Source of the DNA: Rhynchonema sp. JSB1_4
Taxonomy: Eukaryota; Nematoda; Chromadorea; Monhysterida; Xyalidae
Length of the DNA stretch: 64,000 nucleotides
Assembly (NCBI GenBank): GCA_030248065.1
Contig: JASAMV010003338.1
Coordinates: forward strand, 1-64,000
Direction: 5' to 3'
Both the position numbers and the translations under genes were made by a program. Shown here piece after piece: positions 58,911 through 64,000 of this stretch. The notes under the pieces were generated by a model, which saw only the letters and a list, made by a program, of their open reading frames with translations, was not told where the DNA came from and searched no databases. Each line of letters begins with the position of its first letter. Position 1 is the first letter of the stretch.

Positions 58911-59324
58911 CAGTGCTGTGACTACTTTTGCGAGGGTACATAGGTGGAAAAAATCGGGGCGGGTAGGGGGGTAGTGTGCCTGGGATTTTGGGGGGGAATC
59001 CGGTTTGGGGGGGAGGGGGGAAGATTTTTCGGGGCGGGTAGGGTACAACACAAGTTTTTTCGGGTGCCTGTTTTTATGTACTAAAAAGGGCATATATTTA
59101 TATATTTTTATATATTTTTTATATATTTTTATATATCAGATTTTTTGCACTTTTTAGGGTTTTCGGTCGAAATTTGGGCATTTTTGACCGAAAAATGGGC
59201 ATTTTGGGGGTAAAAATCGGGGCGGGTAGGGTACAAGAGCGGGGCGGGTAGGGGGGTAGCGTACCAGGCCGGGGCGGGTAGGGTACCATTGGGGGACCCC
59301 CACTCCCCCCCAGCCACAGCACTG
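58911..59324. mobile_element. hAT-like MITE, word GGGGCGGGTAGGGTAC
   Basis: It starts CAGTGCTGTGACTAC and ends AGCCACAGCACTG; CCTCCAAC is duplicated exactly (58903-58910 and 59325-59332). GGGGCGGGTAGGGTAC words flank an A/T-rich centre with TATATATTTTTATATA repeats. It has landed in the terminal repeat of an older element (CCACCTCCAACACTG). Confidence 0.88.
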
Positions 59325-59895
59325 CCTCCAACACTGCAGGGAGGTACACTAATTTCCCCTCCGAAAAAGTAGGGAGGTACACCAATTTCCCCGCCGGACC
59401 AGGAACTACCACTGGACCGGGCCGGAGATGTGGGGGTTCGGGCCGGGCCGGGCCGGAGATTTGGGGGCTCGGGCCGGGCCGGGCCCGCCAAAACCGGCCC
59501 GATTGCGACCTCTGCTCCCCCCCAATAAATTGAACCCACCAAAAGGACCCCAGTGAAAAAATATACCGTAAAATCTAAAATACAAGGGGGGCTGATTTTT
59601 TCACTGACCCCTTTTAGGGGGCTGTATTTAGGGGGCTCCAGTGTAATTCCTGGGGGGAGGGGGTCCCCCTCGGGTACGCTATCTCCCCCTCGGGTGGTAC
59701 ACTATCCCCCTATCTCCCCCTCTGGGTACACTATCTCCCCCAATTTTTGCCTAAAATGGCCATTTTTAAGCCTGAAATGGGCATTTTTAGGCCTAAAATG
59801 TGTGATTTCAAATTCAAATTTTATTTGCAAGCTCACGCAAAGACCTACAACGAGATCCGGAAAACACCTGAAAAATAAACGAGTGTACGTAACAC
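59325..59895. repeat. partial MITEs and GGGCCGGGCC fragment
   Basis: 59333-59416 is the right end of a CAGTGTAGTTCCTGG-type element (word GGAGGTACACTAATTTCCCC). 59.41-59.52 kb is GGGCCGGGCC sequence ending in GATTGCGACCTCTG. 59.56-59.64 kb is a poly-C/ACGG piece. From 59648, AGTGTAATTCCTGG begins a right-truncated copy with the word GGGTACACTATCTCCCCC. Confidence 0.65.
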
Positions 59896-60293
59896 CAGTG
59901 TAGTTCCTGGGGGGGGAGGGGGGGTCCCCCCCCCCCTAAGGTACACTAACCGCCGCGACCAAGGTACACTAGTACACTAACCGCCGCGCCAGGTACACTA
60001 ACCGCCTCAATTTTTGCCTAAAATCGGCATTTTTAGGCCTAAAATGGGCATTTTTAGGCCTAAAATGGGTGATTTTCAGGTCAATGATGTCAAAAGTCGC
60101 CAAAATACCCTTTTTATGGAGATTTTTTTCCAAAAAAGGGGCAAAAATCGGTCAAATTTTCTACCTCAAAAAGTGACTTTTTCCTGGATTTGGGTCTTCC
60201 CCCCCCCCTTCCCCCCCAGGGAGGTACACTAACCGCCGCACGGAAAAAAGGGGTAGGTACACTAACCGCCGCGCCGGACCAGGAACTACACTG
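59896..60293. mobile_element. hAT-like MITE, word GTACACTAACCGCC, complete
   Basis: It starts CAGTGTAGTTCCTGGG and ends CCAGGAACTACACTG; CGTAACAC is duplicated exactly (59888-59895 and 60294-60301). It is the reference copy for this word type; the one at 15786-16160 is a close relative. Confidence 0.93.
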
Positions 60294-60470
60294 CGTAACA
60301 CAATGATAATCACGAATGAACAAACGACAAAACGGACCAGAGAAATTTTAAACCAACCAAAAACAGCAACGACAGGCGAAAATCAGTGATCAATGGCGCA
60401 CACGAGATGACAACAGGCGATAACAAAAACCAACGATTACCTGAAAGCAGCAACTCAGTGACTGAGGAGA

Positions 60471-60941
60471 TCAGTCAACGACGGCTGAGAATTTTGTTGA
60501 AATATGGCGAGAAACTACGTCTCGACCACGTGAGTTTAGTTTAGATTTAAAGGCCGCAATTGAGGCAGCGGAGACGACGTCCTCTGGGAGCCTGTTCCAG
60601 AGGTCCACAACGCGATAAGCCCAATACCCGGACAAGTCCGGACCCGCGCCATGAACTCGACACAAACTGTGGGAGTGCCCTCGGGTTGGGCGGTCGGTGT
60701 CACGCGGTGGAAAGAATGATTCCTTGGTTACCCCAGGTATGAGACCACGAACGACTTTGTACACGAGCACAAGATCGTTCACGGCCCGGCGATAAATTAG
60801 GGGGTCCAAATTTAGTGCATGCAAACGCTGTTGGTAAGACAGTGTCTGCATGCCTGGTAAATAATAAGTGAACCTACGTTGAATTTTTTCAACGTTTTTA
60901 GCCAAAGTGATTTTCAGGTCAATGTTCTCAAACGTCGCCAA
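60471..60941 (-). pseudogene. C-terminal fragment of a non-LTR retrotransposon ORF2
   Basis: A 156-codon open frame carries the typical post-RT tail of CR1/RTE-like ORF2 proteins: VEKIQRRFTYYLPG, QRLHALNLDPLIYRR, DLVLVYKVVRGL, TRGHSHSL, YWAYRVVDLWNRLPEDVV and FKSKLN. The RT itself is absent. The N-terminal side runs straight into MITE-type sequence (GATTTTCAGGTCAATG), so the fragment is either truncated there or was cut by it. Confidence 0.8.
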
Positions 60942-60985
60942 AATACCTTTTTATAAAGAATTTTTTCCAAAAAGGGGCAAAAATA

Positions 60986-61389
60986 CCGTATTCCCTGAAA
61001 TAGAGCCCACCAAAAATAGAGCCCACCAAAAATACAGCCCCCCTAAAAGCGGTCAGTGAAAAAATACAGCCCCCAAAAATACAGCCCCCCCCAACTTGGA
61101 ATTCCCCGCTTGGGGGTCGTAAAGTCAAGTTCTTGTATAAGACACCTTGTGTACAAAGTTTTATGATGACGTAGCCTTTTATGGAAGATCTGCCTGCACC
61201 TAAAAGCACTCAATAATGACCAGTAACACCCTGACAGAACTCCATTTTAGGGGTATTTTTTGGAACATTTTTTGAGATTTTGGGCAGCGAAAAAATACAG
61301 CCCCCTAGAGCCCCCCCCCCCAAAAATACAGCCCCCTAAAAGGGGTCAGTGAAAAAATACAGCCACCCTTGTATTTTAGGTTTTACGGT
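60986..61389. repeat. poly-C element with CCGTA…TACGG ends
   Basis: It runs from ACCGTATTCCCTGAAATAG to TAGGTTTTACGGTA with AAATACAGCCCCC phrases between. The flanking sequence on both sides is the core of a GTACACTAACCGCC-type MITE, so it inserted into one. Possible TA target duplication only. Confidence 0.6.
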
Positions 61390-61639
61390 ATGTCAAATTT
61401 TCTACCTCAAAAAGTGACTTTTTCCCGAATTTGGGTCTTCCCCCCTTCCCCCCTCGGGGGCATAGTAGTGGCAGGGGGGTTGGGGGTTACCGGTTACCCC
61501 CTCTCACTACTTACCTACCACAAAACCCGAGGGGGTTGGGGGGGGGTTGAGTACTTACCTCTGACAACTCCAAATCATACCTCTCACAATCAATTTTAAA
61601 CCTTTTTAAGGCAAAAATCGGTGTTTTTCGACCTTATTT
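61390..61639. repeat. partial MITE, word GTACTTACCTCTCA
   Basis: After the tail of a GTACACTAACCGCC-type core, a piece with TAGTAGTGGCAGGG and GTACTTACCTCTGA / CATACCTCTCACA words follows. These are the complements of the words in 17096-17506. It is truncated at both ends. Confidence 0.55.
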
Positions 61640-62305
61640 TTAACGAATTTTTTTATTCTTTAACGAAATTTTGCAACGGGAATAGTAGGTGTTGGTATTT
61701 GGTTCCCGATGCATGCGCGAGCGCAGACGAAACTCGGTTCTACGCAGGCGGGAAAGCTGAGGTGACCAGTCGGGCATACCCGGGCCGGTTGTCGAGGAGC
61801 CGCCGCGTGAGATGGGCACAAATTCTTTAATGGCCATTTGGCATGCCAATTTGATGGCATCCCAGGTGGAAAGTGGGTCAGAAAATGGGCCATAAAGAAT
61901 TTCATCCCATGGAATATTGAGAGAAAGAAAAGCTTCCATCACGTCCCATTTCGCTCGGCCCCAGTTCCGAAAACGGGTGATTTTACGACATTTTGCGAAA
62001 AATTTAAAAACAGTAACGCGAAATTTGCGTATGACGGACGAAAACGTTTGGTGAACCGGTGAACGTGCGCAGCGCACTCCAGAAGAGAATAGCGTTCTAT
62101 CCGTGTGCATTATTATGTCCGTGTGTTGTGACTCATGCTCCACTTCTTGTCCGGTGCTCCACGTCCATGTCTTGCAATCAAACACCCCGTCATGTCCCTT
62201 GAAATTATACACTGCCATATACAACCAAGAGTTGGTGTTCTTTTTTGGATGTAAATCGTTTCTCTCACATTTGCAAGCTTTCGGTGTTTTGTCACATGTT
62301 GCCAA
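61640..62305 (-). pseudogene. non-LTR retrotransposon fragment (region between endonuclease and RT)
   Basis: A 221-codon frame. The C-terminal two thirds resemble the linker between endonuclease and RT in CR1/RTE-type ORF2 (RFRNWGRAKWDVMEAFL, WDAIKLACQMAIKEFVP, then LRRTEFRLRSRM). Upstream, 62.3-62.6 kb keeps scraps of an endonuclease-like end in several frames (FSSDHAI). It is frame-broken and short, and its relation to the fragment at 60471-60941 is unclear. Confidence 0.65.
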
Positions 62306-62731
62306 CAGTCTTTGTTGACATCTGTTGCTAAGTTGAATGCGGTGTGTCCTAGTTCTTCAGTGTGTTGTTTCGTAGAGTGCAAAAATGGACGAATGACAAA
62401 ATGGCATGATCAGAAGAAAAAATAAGATCCTTGAACCCAATCGCCTCCAACCTACGGCCCAGCTCCAAATGTGCGGTAGGAAACCTGTCATCCGACTTCT
62501 GTTTTGCATCCAATGCTGCGCATTCATCGTCCTACCCAATTTGGTCATTTGCTTCTTGATCAATCTGATTGTGAACGATCGCCAACATTTCGTAAGAACA
62601 ACCGCACGAAGCTTTGTTTGTATTGACATAAATTTTGAGGCTCACGATGTTTTCAGGCTGTAATAAACAGCTGGTTCAGTTGCATGGAACATTAGCGTAA
62701 ATGTAATTGTGCTAAAATTCATCAAATACAG

Positions 62732-63221
62732 CTGAACTGGAACGCGACGGTGCACGCGGCGGACTATGGTTGCGACATACAAATCACAGATCGGTGCTGT
62801 TTCTGTAACAACCTGATTTATGGACATTGTTGCATGGATAAAAGTTAGTGGCAATCATTTTTTTCCATTTTCTGGCGTATTGGTGACACAAGCTAATCGA
62901 AGCTGTACATTTGCAGAGCGTCCAGGCACGGGTGCGGGCACGCGCTTCAAGCAACAATACGATATGTGCATGCGCGCTGACTGTCCGACAGAGATCCGAT
63001 CGAAAGCGTTCGTTGTCATCTGCATTGGCTTCATAATTGTCTTCCAACTGTTGTCGTTGATCTGCATTCGTCCGTCGTGCCAAAACGCATGCGACTGCTG
63101 TGCCCGGTCGACACCCCCACACACTAATGAACTTGATGCTCAATGTCACCAGAATTCACACATCGACACCAATGTCATGGTGCATTTGGACAGTTCGCTC
63201 AGTGACACCGCACATTTATGA
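62732..63221 (+). CDS. small Cys-rich membrane protein, paralogue 1 (5' exon missing)
   Basis: Two exons, 62732-62843 and 62917-63221, join in phase 1. The first begins at acceptor ATACAG and reads LNWNATVHAADYGCD…DRCCFCNNL…GHCC. The second has a hydrophobic span (AFVVICIGFIIVFQLLSLICI, ~21 residues) then a Cys-rich cytoplasmic-type tail (RPSCQNACDCC) and stop. The next gene has an N-terminal membrane helix and the same WN-x-TVHA-x-DY-x-C string, so the whole protein probably spans the membrane twice with a Cys-rich loop. I see no first exon for this copy; retrotransposon fragments occupy the upstream DNA. Family not recognised; it is not a tetraspanin by motif (no CCG). Confidence 0.6.
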
Positions 63222-63310
63222 TTTGCTGATTTCTCAGTATCGTTTGGATGGGAATCTATGTATATGTATTGATATTGCAAATCGCCCTGGCCTCGCTATG
63301 CATCAGCGTG

Positions 63311-63316
63311 AATAAA
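63311..63316 (+). promoter_or_regulatory. poly(A) signal of the Cys-rich membrane protein
   Basis: AATAAA, 90 bp after the stop at 63221 and before the next paralogue begins. Confidence 0.6.
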
Positions 63317-63731
63317 GATGAATTGTATTGTTGTGCACATCACTCTCGTGTTGCCTGCTACACGCACTGACGGTCCTGGTAGAATCAGCTACCATAATGA
63401 TATGATATAGCTACATAGCAATAGTGTTGTAAACCGCTGGGTCTGACTAAATAATTCAGTTTCAGTGTACATACTGTATGTGCAATTCTCAACAGCAAAA
63501 AACCTGCCAGAAGTGCTATACCACGAGTCACATCAGATGTTGCAGCTTTTGTATGTCGCACTCGTGTCGGACACATGCAGACAACACTCTTTCAAGCCTG
63601 AATCGATCTGTTGACAGCTGTTACCAAGCAAGTGCTAGTGGTGTTCTGCTCGCAGTTTTTTTTGGCTTTGTGGTATTCCCTGGTTTATACGCTGGTTCTC
63701 AATGGTGGTCTAAATTGTTTCGAATCCCTCA

Positions 63732-64000
63732 ATGTCGACGGGTAATCTGTGCATCACGCTGTTCCTGTGTTTGTTCTGTGCCGCGTTTCTCACGATTCCG
63801 ATGTTCATCATTTATCGATGTTTCGACTCGATAGCTAACGATCGTAAGCATTGGGTGAGACATGAAACTGACTTTTTTGTTAACCACGAAGAATCGCACC
63901 AGTCAATATCTTCACCTTTAATTTTCAGGCAAGCTGGAACAGCACCGTTCACGCGCCGGACTACGATTGTGAGCTGGATTTGGTCAATGTTTGTTGCGAT
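63732..64000 (+). CDS. small Cys-rich membrane protein, paralogue 2 (cut by window end)
   Basis: Exon 1 (63732-63854) starts MSTGNLCITL and is mostly one membrane helix (LFLCLFCAAFLTIPMFIIY). A phase-0 GT-AG intron leads to exon 2 at 63930, which reads ASWNSTVHAPDYDCELDLVNVCCD and runs off the window. The string WNSTVHAPDY matches the first exon seen for paralogue 1 at the same phase. The pair is a tandem duplication about 0.5 kb apart. Function unknown. Confidence 0.65.
   Translation, partial: MSTGNLCITLFLCLFCAAFLTIPMFIIYRCFDSIANDRKHWVRHETDFFVNHEESHQSISSPLIFRQAGTAPFTRRTTIVSWIWSMFVA

Noticed and set aside
63478..63834. 118-codon + frame overlapping the start of the Cys-rich paralogue 2
   Set aside because: Different frame from the exon that shares WN-x-TVHA with its neighbour.

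Overview
The window is animal (metazoan) nuclear DNA. Genes are split by GT-AG introns of about 100 to 1,300 bp, and the recognisable proteins are conserved animal ones: KLHL18, SPCS3, RPL27A, METTL23, PPME1, RIOK3 and Ran. It also holds non-LTR retrotransposon debris and very many short non-autonomous DNA transposons. The genes are close together, so this is probably a compact invertebrate genome. I cannot name the phylum. There is no operon, CRISPR array or prokaryotic feature.

Layout: 0.2-2.6 kb, broken non-LTR retrotransposon (-). 2.9-10.6 kb, KLHL18 (+, 11 exons) with a tRNA-Met and several transposons in its introns. 11.7-14.6 kb, SPCS3 and RPL27A (both -). 14.6-23.3 kb, a transposon thicket with insertions nested up to three deep, hairpin arrays and a fragment resembling USP30. 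23.5-26.6 kb, METTL23 and PPME1 (+). 27.8-48.5 kb, three tandem paralogous genes (-) for an unrecognised multi-module zinc-binding protein. 48.9-54.7 kb, RIOK3 (-). 55.8-57.5 kb, Ran (-). 57.6-62.6 kb, more transposons and two retrotransposon fragments. 62.7-64.0 kb, two tandem paralogues of a small Cys-rich membrane protein (+).

Two things stand out. (1) The tandem zinc-protein family at 27.8-48.5 kb. All three copies give a continuous reading frame across 12-15 exons (809, 641 and 824 codons). Each is built from a three-exon cassette whose intron phases run 0-1-2-0, so whole cassettes can be gained or lost without a frameshift; copy number is 3, 2 and 3. The third exon of every cassette ends in C-x22-H-x-H, the spacing of the WRKY/GCM1/FLYWCH zinc-finger fold. 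(2) A group of roughly 300-450-bp elements with hAT-like ends (most CAGTG...CACTG) and 8-bp target-site duplications that can be read directly in sixteen insertions. Elements with the same ends and the same core carry different short words, each repeated several times beside both ends, as if the words were replaced as a set. One insertion in RIOK3 has a duplicated empty site next to it.

The housekeeping genes act in unrelated processes: ubiquitin-ligase adaptor, secretory signal peptidase, ribosome, protein methylation and demethylation, ribosome-biogenesis-type kinase, and nuclear transport. They look like neighbours by position, not a functional cluster. Exon boundaries below were read by eye from splice consensus, reading-frame continuity and remembered family sequence; no alignment was run.
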